21,765 nt of DNA from positions 1-21,765 of the forward strand of contig CAZCVI010000112.1 in NCBI GenBank assembly GCA_964502145.1, in the 5' to 3' direction. A program made the position numbers and the translations under genes. The notes beneath the pieces are model-generated. The model was not told the DNA's origin and ran no database searches. It was given only the letters and a program-made list of their open reading frames with translations. How positions within the stretch are numbered: the first letter of the stretch is position 1; each line of letters opens with the position of its first letter. The DNA is from CAZCVI01 sp964502145. GTDB taxonomy: Bacteria > Acidobacteriota > Aminicenantia > UBA2199. This document shows, one piece after another, positions 8,433 through 15,529 of this stretch.

Positions 8433-9209
8433 TTACTCCTTATTAATATAGACATGATGGGTATATTTTTCAAACAGTTTTTTAACTTTATCCATATGTT
8501 CGGGGCTGGGAGGTTTTACACCGGCCATCCGGTACTCCAGGTTCAAACGTCGGTATTTTGCTTCCGCAGTCCGGTGATATGGTAGGAGGTCGATCTGTTG
8601 AAGGGTGCGCAATTCCGTGATTAAAGCCCCTATTGCCGCGATATTTTCTTCGCCGTCAGTAAAACCTGGGATCACGGGGAAACGGATGATCACTGCTTTC
8701 CCTGAACCTGCCAGGGTGCGTAGATTTTCTTTTATCAGGCGATTGGACACGCCGGTGTAACGGCGATGGGTCTCTTCATCCACGATCTTTAAATCATATA
8801 AAAACAGGTCGACTTTATTGATGATATTTTGAAAAACGCTGGGGGAACAATACCCGGTAGTATCCAGGGTAGTATGAATATCACGCTGGCGGCATTCATC
8901 CAATAAGGCGGCTAAAAAATCGTGTTGCAGCAATGGTTCACCGCCTGAGAAGGTCACACCACCACCGGATTCGTCAAAAAAAAGAACCTCTTTCTCAATT
9001 TCCCGCATCACCTCGGGAACCGTGACAACTCGACCGGTAGTCCCGCCATGGTTATCTGCTTGGGGTTCCATAGAACGGCTCTCCGGGTTGTGGCACCAGA
9101 AGCAATCCAGGGGACACCCCTGTAAAAAAATGGTGGTGCGGATCCCCGGACCATCATGGATGGCAAATCGTTTTATATCAAATATTTTTCCCTTTATCAC
9201 GCGTTTCAC
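8433..9209 (-). CDS. hypE: Radical-SAM glycyl radical enzyme activase for HypD, short form
   Basis: 258 aa. The radical-SAM cluster motif C32-x3-C36-x2-C39 lies in GCPLDCFWCHNPES, followed by the SAM-binding GGGVTFSGGEPLLQ (about 82-95) and the LYDLKI strand (137-142). It generates the glycyl radical on HypD, which lies 5 bp downstream. Between the cluster and the GGEP motif only about 40 residues without cysteine are present, so the ferredoxin-like insert with two extra [4Fe-4S] clusters found in many dehydratase activases is missing, as in pyruvate formate-lyase activase. The 9209 start is GTG. An AGGTG at 9207-9211 is better spaced for a second GTG at 9200, so the protein may be 255 aa. 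A promoter with an overlapping palindrome lies upstream. Confidence 0.88.
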   Translation of the reverse strand: MKRVIKGKIFDIKRFAIHDGPGIRTTIFLQGCPLDCFWCHNPESRSMEPQADNHGGTTGRVVTVPEVMREIEKEVLFFDESGGGVTFSGGEPLLQHDFLAALLDECRQRDIHTTLDTTGYCSPSVFQNIINKVDLFLYDLKIVDEETHRRYTGVSNRLIKENLRTLAGSGKAVIIRFPVIPGFTDGEENIAAIGALITELRTLQQIDLLPYHRTAEAKYRRLNLEYRMAGVKPPSPEHMDKVKKLFEKYTHHVYINKE

Positions 9210-9265
9210 CTAATATACTCTATTGTTATATACTCAAATCATTTATTTATTCATTGGATTCTATA

Positions 9266-9283
9266 TATCTGATATATCAGATA
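9266..9283. promoter_or_regulatory. Perfect 18-bp palindrome, candidate operator for the GntR regulator
   Basis: TATCTGATA immediately followed by its exact complement TATCAGATA. It lies between the divergent activase and gntR genes and covers the predicted activase -10 (9271-9276), as expected for repression of the dehydratase operon by the neighbouring regulator. Dimeric GntR-family proteins bind short palindromes of this kind. The pairing with this regulator is inferred from position. Confidence 0.6.
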
Positions 9284-9299
9284 CAAGAGTAAAAGTCAA
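9271..9299 (-). promoter_or_regulatory. Predicted promoter for the hypE-hypD operon
   Basis: Minus strand -35 TTGACT (9294-9299, 5/6), 17-bp spacer, -10 TATATC (9271-9276, 4/6). The expected start near 9264 gives a leader of about 55 nt. The -10 lies inside the 18-bp palindrome. Confidence 0.5.
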
Positions 9300-9396
9300 G
9301 AGTATATGCTGAATTCGAGGTTTGTTTTTAGTGCGAATAATTGCTGGAATGGTGAAATACGTAATAACAGCGAGAGATTTTTAAAGTGTTTTTCAT

Positions 9397-9425
9397 TTGA
9401 ATAAATGGCGCGTTTATGGTATAAA
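9397..9425 (+). promoter_or_regulatory. Predicted promoter for the gntR-family gene
   Basis: -35 TTGAAT (9397-9402), 17-bp spacer, -10 TATAAA (9420-9425) preceded by TGG, an extended -10. It sits about 40 bp before the start codon at 9464. The palindrome is about 115 bp upstream, so autoregulation from it is less direct. Confidence 0.55.
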
Positions 9426-9463
9426 GAATTTTAGCACCATTATCAGCATAAAGAGCAGGACGA

Positions 9464-10138
9464 ATGAAAACAGAGAGCGTTTTATACATGAAATCGTTAA
9501 AAGAGCAAGTGTACGAGTATCTTCGTGAACAGATGCGAGAACAAAAATTACAGGCCGGTTCGGTGATCAACATGGATGCGACTAGCCGAAAACTGGGGAT
9601 CAGCAAAACACCACTACGGGATGCGTTGATTCAATTGGAGATGGAAGGATTTGTCAGTATATTACCCCGCAAGGGAATTTATGTCAATGGCCTGACCATT
9701 GAGGAGATCAAGGACTTTTACCAGGTAATTGGGGCGTTGGAAAGTTCGGCTTTAGCCATAGGGTTTGGTCACATGAAAGCACCACACATCGAGAAGATGA
9801 AAAAGCTCATCCAGGAGATGCAAACAGCCATTGATAAAAGTAATTTCCTGGTATTCAATAAAAAGAACCTGGCCTTTCACGATGTGTATATTGACCTGAG
9901 CGGGAACAACACGTTAAAACAGGTGGTAGAAAATTTGAAGAAACGGTTGTATGATTTTCAATCTCAATCCCTATGGGTTAAAGAGTGGGAATTGTCTTCG
10001 ATGACGGAACATCAGCAATTGGTAGACGCTCTGGAAGCAGGGAATCTGAAGGAAGCCCAACAGGTCATCCAGGACATACACTGGTCATTTGCGGTACAGG
10101 AGAAATTTATCCGCAAGTACTACTTTAACCCGGGATAA
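9464..10138 (+). CDS. GntR-family transcriptional regulator, FCD subfamily
   Basis: 224 aa. The N-terminal winged helix-turn-helix (about 10-75) has the typical ATSRKLGISKTPLRDALIQLEMEGFV and an LPRKGIYVNG wing. The C-terminal FCD helical domain (about 80-215) keeps a metal/ligand site: N135, H139 (NLAFHDVY), H183 (TEHQQLVDAL) and H206, with family-like spacing. It is divergent from hypE-hypD, so it is probably their effector-responsive regulator; hydroxyproline or a product is the natural candidate ligand, by inference. The 9464 ATG has AGGA only 3 bp upstream. An alternative ATG at 9488 has no better site, and the first nine residues are outside the DNA-binding domain either way. It is convergent with the flagellar operon end. 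Confidence 0.88.
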   Translation: MKTESVLYMKSLKEQVYEYLREQMREQKLQAGSVINMDATSRKLGISKTPLRDALIQLEMEGFVSILPRKGIYVNGLTIEEIKDFYQVIGALESSALAIGFGHMKAPHIEKMKKLIQEMQTAIDKSNFLVFNKKNLAFHDVYIDLSGNNTLKQVVENLKKRLYDFQSQSLWVKEWELSSMTEHQQLVDALEAGNLKEAQQVIQDIHWSFAVQEKFIRKYYFNPG

Positions 10139-10172
10139 TTTCTCTTTCTGGTTATTTTTTAGTGGTTCTCCC

Positions 10173-10544
10173 CTACTCTTTCCGATCGAAATAGTAGGAG
10201 GTTTGATTGGGAGAATAAAACTTTGAAATATTGTTCAGGGTATTTTTAGAGTCGGAGATTTTTTCTACCTGTTCTTGTTTCCACTTTTCAATGGTGGTGA
10301 TAATGCGCTCTGTTTTTTCCAGAAGAACTGTTTTAATCTCCGTGTAGGCTTTTTTAAATCCGGGGTTCCGGGCGCAGAGGGTATCGAGTGGGGGCTGGTG
10401 GTTTTGTATGGAGGCCTGGATTTTACCAGCTTGTGAGAAGAGTGTTGCGACTTCATCCCACGAATTTGTTTTAATATGAGTTTCTCCTTCATCCAGTTTT
10501 TGGGAGAGTTGGGCCAACTGTTCAAGTATTTGATTTTCGTTCAT
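10173..10544 (-). CDS. Small helical protein in the FliT position of the flagellar operon
   Basis: 123 aa, mostly predicted alpha-helix: an N-terminal heptad-like segment (NQILEQLAQLSQKLDEGETHI) and a second long helix (KTVLLEKTERIITTIEKWKQEQVEKI). It is the last gene after fliD and fliS, separated from fliS by 54 bp. FliT, a small helical chaperone for the FliD cap protein, usually holds this place and has this size. Sequence similarity to known FliT is too weak for me to claim by eye, so the role is inferred from position and length. The ribosome binding site is weak. The stop codon lies about 35 bp from the end of the convergent gntR-family gene. Confidence 0.7.
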   Translation of the reverse strand: MNENQILEQLAQLSQKLDEGETHIKTNSWDEVATLFSQAGKIQASIQNHQPPLDTLCARNPGFKKAYTEIKTVLLEKTERIITTIEKWKQEQVEKISDSKNTLNNISKFYSPNQTSYYFDRKE

Positions 10545-10598
10545 GATGATCAGGTGATAGATTTTTATTTAGAGTAAAATGGATACGGTCTAGGGGAA

Positions 10599-11060
10599 TT
10601 ACCCGTAGAGTTCCAATCTGCTGGCAGAACTGCCACCGGATTCCTGGGCTGCACCAGAAAAAGAGGTCTTAAGGGGGACACTGACACGGCTTTTCCTGTC
10701 GCTCTCAATTTTTTGCGACCAACCGGAATGGAGGTCTTTAAAAATCCGCGTAACTTCCAGTATCAGTTTTGGGTCTTTATTAAAATTGGCAGTGGATAAT
10801 TTTTTAATGGAATAGAGATAAAGAGAGCGTAACCGTTGAGCGATGTCGCCGCCCTGTTCGTAATTCAAAATAGACATCAGCGCGTTGACCACTTCAATTC
10901 CTTTATTAATGGCATTGACGCGGCTTTCAATATCATTCATTTCAAAAAAATAAACGGCCTGGTTCAATATCTTCAGCATTTCCTGGTAAATGAATAAGAT
11001 CAACTCGTCGTTATTCATTCCTTCGACATTGTTTTTTAGATAAACATCTCCTTCGATCAT
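10599..11060 (-). CDS. fliS: Flagellar export chaperone FliS
   Basis: 153 aa. Typical FliS signatures include an N-terminal MNNDELILFIYQEMLKILNQAV helix, then NKGIEVVNALMSILNYEQGGDIAQRLRSLYLYSIKKL and a final KDLHSGW helix, all in family order. FliS binds the C-terminus of unpolymerised flagellin in the cytoplasm and hands it to the export gate. A Ser/Gly-rich tail of about 30 residues (from about 122) extends beyond the usual end. The start has TAGGAG upstream. It lies 77 bp after fliD, whose cap function pairs with it in the same operon. Confidence 0.9.
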   Translation of the reverse strand: MIEGDVYLKNNVEGMNNDELILFIYQEMLKILNQAVYFFEMNDIESRVNAINKGIEVVNALMSILNYEQGGDIAQRLRSLYLYSIKKLSTANFNKDPKLILEVTRIFKDLHSGWSQKIESDRKSRVSVPLKTSFSGAAQESGGSSASRLELYG

Positions 11061-11137
11061 TGGCTAAGCTCCTAACTGGGATTGAATTTTCCTTCTCTTC
11101 TCAGGCTAAAAACAGGGTATTATTGGTATCCAAGCTA

Positions 11138-13081
11138 CTACTTCCCTGATAAGGTAGATTTGATATAGGCCATTTCTGCCAATGCTTCATTGGCCTTGGT
11201 GAACTGCATGATCAGGATTTCCTGTTCAGACGCCAGACTCCTGTTGATATCTTTGATCTTGTTGGTAATACCCAGCAGTTTTTCATCAAACGAGTCGATG
11301 TTTTTAGACAGCAAACCAGAATACGGAAAACTGGCTTCGTACATCTTTTCTCGCAACAATTCAGCGACGCCGCGGGTAAAGGAGACAGTTCCTTTATCAT
11401 CACCATTAAGAGGATCTGCCAATGAGGAGGCGGTAACGTTGACAATCAGTCCCTTGGAATCACCGGCAGTACCAGTGAGAATGGTTCCAGAACCAGAAGC
11501 GGCATAGCCACCTATGGTGCCAGCGACATCTACGCCAAAATCGGCGGTAGTACTGGTGCCCAGACCTGTAGTGCCTGCGCCAGCAGCGGTATCGGAGTAC
11601 GCGGCTATATTCACGGTGGATCCGTAGTCATTGGAACTAATTTCCAAGAAGCCAGAAGCATTGAGCCTTGCAGTTACAGCCAGATCATTGTCTTCCATGG
11701 CGGTATTAATAGCGTCGATCACGTCACTGCTACCCCATCCACTTAATAGGGCCACATCAATTGTTTTGCCAGCATACTTGATGGTTAGATTTTCCGCCGC
11801 AGTCAGTGTTTCAAACGCTTGCATAGCGGTGCGCACGGCTTGTTCGGCCACGGTATTGATATGAACCGCATAGGTTCCGGCCACGGTGCTGTCCGCTTTA
11901 CCTGCATAGGAAATATCGGAATTGCTGGTTGAACCGCCGTCCTTTAGAACTTGCTTCAGGGCATCAAGATGATTTTCGATGACATCATCAAGTTTGCTAT
12001 CATTGATTTCCAAATTCCCGGTGCGGTTAAATTCAAGACCGACCACGGAAAAGCTATTGTACTGGTTACTCCCTGACAGACCCTGCACCTGGGTGGAAGC
12101 CATGGACAACAAATCTTCTTTTATTTTGCGGGCGGCTGATTCACCGGACAAGACACCGGCAGCTTGTTTTTCTTCATCGAAGGTGAACTGGGCATTGAGG
12201 TAGTCCATTACTTCGTTAAAGCGGTCGACAAAGGTCTGGATATTCTCTTTTAGGACAGCAGAATCTGAACCCACGGTTAATTTTGTGGGGGCAGTTAAAA
12301 GGGTATCGGCTTTTTTAAGGTTAAGTGTGACACCGCTGATGATATCGGAGATGGTATTGGAGCTACGGCTGATATACGCGGTAGGATTGGTGGCGGGATC
12401 GGTGTTTACATAGATTTGCGCATCTTTGGCTGCACTGGCCTCGGTGAAAGTGGGCAGAACACCTGCCCCGCTGGTTTCTATAACAAAACCGTTTTCCACC
12501 CCGGTATTGTCCGCGGTGACCTGGAGTTTGTATGACGGGGAGGCGCTGGTACCGTAGTTGATTACAGTGGCAGTAAAATCTAAACCCATTGAATTGATGG
12601 CATCTTTTATGCCATTGAGACTTTGAGTACTGCCAGTGAAATCGACTTCTCCCAGCACCGTCGAACCGTCGTAATTTTTAATGGTCACTTTGCCGTCTGT
12701 GAAGCCTTTTGTGTCCGCATCGGGTACGCCACCGGATGTATAGGATTTGGAAGCGGCCAATTGCTTGACCACTAACGAATAATTACCATTAGAGGCGGAG
12801 GTACTGGCGGTAGCAGTGAGATATTCCTCCGATGTCAGAGTCGCGCTCTTGGTGTTGAATCCTGTATTGTTCATATTATAGATTGAGCTTTCCAGTGAAG
12901 ACACCTTGGTGTTTAACTCTTGGAATGCCTCCTTTTTAGCCGTGTAAAAGGTTTCAAAGGTTTGCAGGTCCCGGATAGGTTGCTGCTTGGCATAAATAAT
13001 CTGCTCAACAATATAATTTACATCTAACTGACCGGTAATCGTACCGGCAGATCCACCACTTAAAGAGCTTACGTTTGACAT
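11138..13081 (-). CDS. fliD: Flagellar filament cap protein FliD
   Basis: 647 aa. The N-terminal FliD domain (DVNYIVEQIIYAKQQPIRDLQTFE) begins near residue 20, followed by Thr/Ser/Ala-rich beta domains. A Flagellin_IN-type segment lies near 400-490 (GTYAVHINTVAEQAV, then LTIKYAGKTIDV). The C-terminal FliD domain ends in a coiled-coil helix (SFDEKLLGITNKIKDINRSL, then EILIMQFTKANEALAEMAYIKSTLSGK). It forms the distal cap that folds flagellin onto the growing filament. It is somewhat longer than enteric FliD (about 470), owing to the middle domains. The start lies 1 bp after the flaG stop, with an AGAGGTG site in the flaG end, so translation is coupled. Confidence 0.93.
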   Translation of the reverse strand: MSNVSSLSGGSAGTITGQLDVNYIVEQIIYAKQQPIRDLQTFETFYTAKKEAFQELNTKVSSLESSIYNMNNTGFNTKSATLTSEEYLTATASTSASNGNYSLVVKQLAASKSYTSGGVPDADTKGFTDGKVTIKNYDGSTVLGEVDFTGSTQSLNGIKDAINSMGLDFTATVINYGTSASPSYKLQVTADNTGVENGFVIETSGAGVLPTFTEASAAKDAQIYVNTDPATNPTAYISRSSNTISDIISGVTLNLKKADTLLTAPTKLTVGSDSAVLKENIQTFVDRFNEVMDYLNAQFTFDEEKQAAGVLSGESAARKIKEDLLSMASTQVQGLSGSNQYNSFSVVGLEFNRTGNLEINDSKLDDVIENHLDALKQVLKDGGSTSNSDISYAGKADSTVAGTYAVHINTVAEQAVRTAMQAFETLTAAENLTIKYAGKTIDVALLSGWGSSDVIDAINTAMEDNDLAVTARLNASGFLEISSNDYGSTVNIAAYSDTAAGAGTTGLGTSTTADFGVDVAGTIGGYAASGSGTILTGTAGDSKGLIVNVTASSLADPLNGDDKGTVSFTRGVAELLREKMYEASFPYSGLLSKNIDSFDEKLLGITNKIKDINRSLASEQEILIMQFTKANEALAEMAYIKSTLSGK

Positions 13082-13082
13082 G

Positions 13083-13550
13083 TTACACCTCTAGGTTGAT
13101 AATCATACTTTTTACATCCGCCGAAGACGTGAGCATATCATTGAACTCATCGAATCGAGCAATGAAAGTGCGAATCTCTTTGGGCGGAAATTCCCGGATC
13201 ACTTCTTTAGACTGTTTATCGACCACGCTGATATAATTTTTATTGATCCGTTTGTCCATTTTGAAGAGTACTTCACGGTCCAACCGGGTCAATTTATCAT
13301 TCAGCGCGTCAATCGTCTTTTTGAGATCTTCTTCCAAGGATTTTTCCGACTTGGGAGAGTCAGCGACTCGTTCACTATTTTTGCCTACATCTTTAACAAT
13401 TTCGGCTCTTAAATCTACCTCCACAGCCACCTGACCGGGTGTATCGCCGTTATTACCGATGACATCCTGAGAAGAGGGAGGGCGGGAAGAGCTAAGCTCT
13501 TCCCCTCTATTGACCACTAAATTTTCTTTTGCAGATATTGTTTCAATCAT
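13083..13550 (-). CDS. flaG: FlaG family flagellar protein
   Basis: 155 aa. The C-terminal FlaG domain (about 75-155) shows the family signature: long helix KTIDALNDKLTRLDREVLFKMD, beta strand NYISVVDKQSKEVIREFPP and final helix IRTFIARFDEFNDML. The first 75 residues are polar and probably disordered, and this makes it longer than many FlaG proteins. FlaG has been linked to filament length control in several bacteria. The exact role is not well defined. Good GGGAGG site; 52 bp after flagellin 1 and directly before fliD. Confidence 0.88.
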   Translation of the reverse strand: MIETISAKENLVVNRGEELSSSRPPSSQDVIGNNGDTPGQVAVEVDLRAEIVKDVGKNSERVADSPKSEKSLEEDLKKTIDALNDKLTRLDREVLFKMDKRINKNYISVVDKQSKEVIREFPPKEIRTFIARFDEFNDMLTSSADVKSMIINLEV

Positions 13551-13602
13551 TTAGTCCTCCCTTTTATAACAATCTTAAAGGGGTAAACCATTAACTCAGA
13601 CA

Positions 13603-14463
13603 TTACCTCAAGAGTTGGAGCACCATCTGTGACGATGCATTGGCCTGAGCTAATGAAGACATACCCGACTGCATTAAGATTTGCCATTTAGTCATATTGA
13701 CAATCTCTTCTGCCATGTTGGCATCTGTAATGGCGGATTCTGCAGCTTTAATATTCAAGCTCTGCACCTGGATAATACCCACCGCATTGATCAACCTGTT
13801 CTGCTGGGCACCTAATGCGCCTCTCCATTTGGAAATGGAAGCGATAGCTGTCTTCAATAACCGTAGGGTGGTGATGGCATTCTGTTGTGTGGAAATCCCG
13901 GAAAAACTGGTTCGTGCAGAATTTGCCAATCCGAGGGCCGCAGTACCTGCGCCACCGTTACCAGCAATAGATATGGTAATAAAAGATGAGAACTGGGTAT
14001 CACCAACATACACGCCCTTGGTAAAGGCTTGGCTGATACTAAAAAGTCGTTCACCTTTAAAGTTGGCCACGGAAACGACACGGTCTAACTCGTTCAAAAT
14101 TTCCCGGTACTCCGTGTTCAAAGTGGCTTTCTCGTTGGTTCCTACTGTATCGGAAGCAGATTGTTCTGCCAAGGTTACGGCACGCATTAATAAGTCACTC
14201 AACTTATTTAAGGCACCATCTGCAATTTGAATGATAGCAATACCATCATTTGCATTACGTACTGCTTGATCCAAAGCCATACCGTCTGCTTTTAATGCGG
14301 ATGAAATCGCCAAACCTGCGCCGTCATCACCGGCATCTACGATACGTTTGCCTGAAGATAATTTACCCAGGGTTTTGTTCAAACCGATGTTGGTGAAATA
14401 CAAATCCTTCTGAGCTTGTTGAGACGAAAAGTTGTTTAATACTGAAAAAGCTTGTCCTGCCAT
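13603..14463 (-). CDS. fliC: Flagellin 1, compact form
   Basis: 286 aa. Conserved N-terminal D0/D1 (SVLNNFSSQQAQKDLYF, LSSGKRI, DDGAGLAIS, QAVRNANDGIAIIQIADGAL) and C-terminal D1/D0 (ALGAQQNRLINA, ESAITDANMAEEIVNMTK, QANASSQMVLQLLR) are complete. Only about 65 residues lie between them, so surface domains D2/D3 are absent. It is exported unfolded through the flagellar type III apparatus and polymerises into the filament. It is about two-thirds identical by eye to flagellin 2 at 16955, almost without gaps. Regulation is visible: a sigma-28-like promoter, a leader of about 100 nt with a GGA hairpin, and a strong GGAGGA site. It is first gene of the flaG-fliD-fliS arm. Confidence 0.95.
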   Translation of the reverse strand: MAGQAFSVLNNFSSQQAQKDLYFTNIGLNKTLGKLSSGKRIVDAGDDGAGLAISSALKADGMALDQAVRNANDGIAIIQIADGALNKLSDLLMRAVTLAEQSASDTVGTNEKATLNTEYREILNELDRVVSVANFKGERLFSISQAFTKGVYVGDTQFSSFITISIAGNGGAGTAALGLANSARTSFSGISTQQNAITTLRLLKTAIASISKWRGALGAQQNRLINAVGIIQVQSLNIKAAESAITDANMAEEIVNMTKWQILMQSGMSSLAQANASSQMVLQLLR

Positions 14464-14502
14464 GTTAATCCTCCATGATTACAAATTTGGGCATCCTTGC
14501 CC
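14464..14502 (-). promoter_or_regulatory. Flagellin 1 leader with CsrA-type GGA hairpin and strong ribosome binding site
   Basis: On the mRNA strand, GGGCAAGGATGCCC (14502-14489) forms a 5-bp stem with loop AGGA. It contains CAAGGATG, an exact match to the CsrA/RsmA core CANGGANG with GGA in the loop. About 20 nt downstream the ribosome binding site GGAGGA (14474-14469) supplies a second GGA. This two-site layout, one loop and one over the binding site, is that of CsrA-repressed flagellin mRNA. No csrA or fliW is in the window. Confidence 0.5.
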
Positions 14503-14569
14503 GTTAAAAATTCGATTAAAAACTAACCGTGCTGCCGCAGTTAAACTCACCAGCGCGATTACAACCTAT

Positions 14570-14596
14570 ATTTCGGAAACAATAGGAAAACCTTTA
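14570..14596 (-). promoter_or_regulatory. Sigma-28 (FliA/SigD)-like promoter for flagellin 1
   Basis: On the minus strand TAAAGGTT (14596-14589), an 11-bp spacer, then TCCGAAAT (14577-14570). The consensus is TAAAGTTT-N11-GCCGATAA, so TAAA and CCGA cores and the spacing all agree. The predicted start near 14563 gives a leader of about 100 nt. Confidence 0.65.
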
Positions 14597-14634
14597 ACCC
14601 TACAGGAAAAGAAATAAATATTTTTCCGAGCACT

Positions 14635-14705
14635 GGGAAAAATTTTCCCCTGACCAGGGGGATAAACGGGGGAAAAAAGTTCCTGCTATAGAGTATTGTC
14701 AGGAA
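14635..14705. promoter_or_regulatory. Cluster of inverted repeats, candidate sigma-54 activator (enhancer) sites
   Basis: Three dyads lie in 71 bp: GGGAAAAATTTTCCC (14635-14649); CCCCTG-AC-CAGGGG (14647-14660), overlapping it; and TTCCTG-N14-CAGGAA (14680-14705). They sit about 115-185 bp upstream of the sigma-54 -24 element at 14816, the usual distance for enhancer-binding activators. The AT-rich run after them (14706-14740) could allow DNA bending. Apart from these and the two promoters I see no gene in 14464-14855. Confidence 0.4.
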
Positions 14706-14815
14706 TAAAATATTTATTTTATTTTTTTTTAATTCCTTTAAAGCATTTATATCAAAGACTTTCGTAGCTTATCATGCAGTAGCGATAAACCCTTTGGCAT
14801 TTTATTTTTGCGACT

Positions 14816-14832
14816 TTGGCACGGCTCTTGCT
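14816..14832 (+). promoter_or_regulatory. Sigma-54 (RpoN) promoter for the flgD-flgE arm
   Basis: TTGGCACGGCTCTTGCT matches the -24/-12 consensus YTGGCACG-N4-TTGCW exactly, with GG and GC ten bases apart. The predicted start, near 14843, is at the ribosome binding site itself (CGGAGGT), so the leader would be only about 13 nt. The flgD reading frame is open back through this element, but the promoter and binding site place the start at 14856. Confidence 0.8.
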
Positions 14833-14855
14833 TTAAAGATTGCGGAGGTAGCAAA

Positions 14856-15518
14856 ATGATTGATACAGTCAGTTACTTAAACAACGGTTTGTCTTCGACG
14901 CCAACCACGAAGAAGGGTACAGATTCACTGGATAAAGATGCGTTTATGCAGTTGTTAGTGGCGCAAATGGGGAACCAGAATCCTTTGGAACCTATGGACA
15001 ACACACAATTCATCTCCCAGTTAGCGCAATTTTCAGCCTTGGAACAACAGCAAAACATCGCGAAGGGTATCGAACTACTGGCGTTGACGCAAACTGCGGC
15101 GACTAACAGTCAAATGGTGAACCTGATTGGCAAACGAGTAATCGTGGCTGGCGATCAAATCTCCCTGAGTGGTGGTAAACCATTGGATTTACGGTTCGAA
15201 TTGAAGAATCCTCCCCCGGCATCGGAAATTATTATCAGCGATAGCACGGGTAATGTAGTACGGACACTGGATGGTGATGAATTGAAGGCTGGGGTCAACA
15301 AGATTCAATTTGACGGTAAAGATGCCAATGGTAACACATTACCAGACGGCAATTATATTTATACTGTTAAAGCCCGAACAGGTGCAAAACTGGAAGGTAT
15401 AACGCAATATTCGAACTTCCTGGTAGACGCGGTTAAATTTGATGGGTCTGCGATCCTGTTAAAATCGAAGGATGTCACCATTGATCTGGCCAATATTAGT
15501 GAAGTGATTCAAAATTAG
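14856..15518 (+). CDS. flgD: Flagellar hook assembly (scaffold) protein FlgD
   Basis: 220 aa from the ATG at 14856. The frame extends 16 codons upstream, but that part overlaps a consensus sigma-54 promoter, and GGAGGT lies 7 bp before this ATG. The conserved FlgD N-terminus is SLDKDAFMQLLVAQMGNQNP then MDNTQFISQLAQFSALEQ, which directs export and rod/hook capping. The C-terminal Tudor/Ig-like part contains PPASEIIISDSTGNVVRTL, GVNKIQFDGKDANGNTLPDGNYIYTVKA and ends in an acidic strand. FlgD caps the growing hook and is lost when the hook is complete. The next gene, flgE, starts 11 bp later. Confidence 0.93.
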   Translation: MIDTVSYLNNGLSSTPTTKKGTDSLDKDAFMQLLVAQMGNQNPLEPMDNTQFISQLAQFSALEQQQNIAKGIELLALTQTAATNSQMVNLIGKRVIVAGDQISLSGGKPLDLRFELKNPPPASEIIISDSTGNVVRTLDGDELKAGVNKIQFDGKDANGNTLPDGNYIYTVKARTGAKLEGITQYSNFLVDAVKFDGSAILLKSKDVTIDLANISEVIQN

Positions 15519-15529
15519 GGAGGTTTACC

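Noticed and set aside
10172..10198. Hairpin CCTACT/AGTAGG at the end of the FliT-position gene as a terminator
   Set aside because: The stem is short, lies mostly inside the coding sequence and has no T-run on either strand.
14794..14811. A second sigma-54-like element (TTGGCAT then TTTTGC)
   Set aside because: The GG and GC are 12 bases apart instead of 10, a spacing that sigma-54 does not normally accept.
14808..14855. Upstream start for flgD adding 16 residues
   Set aside because: The added stretch covers an exact sigma-54 promoter, has no ribosome binding site, and does not look like a FlgD N-terminus. The ATG at 14856 has GGAGGT.
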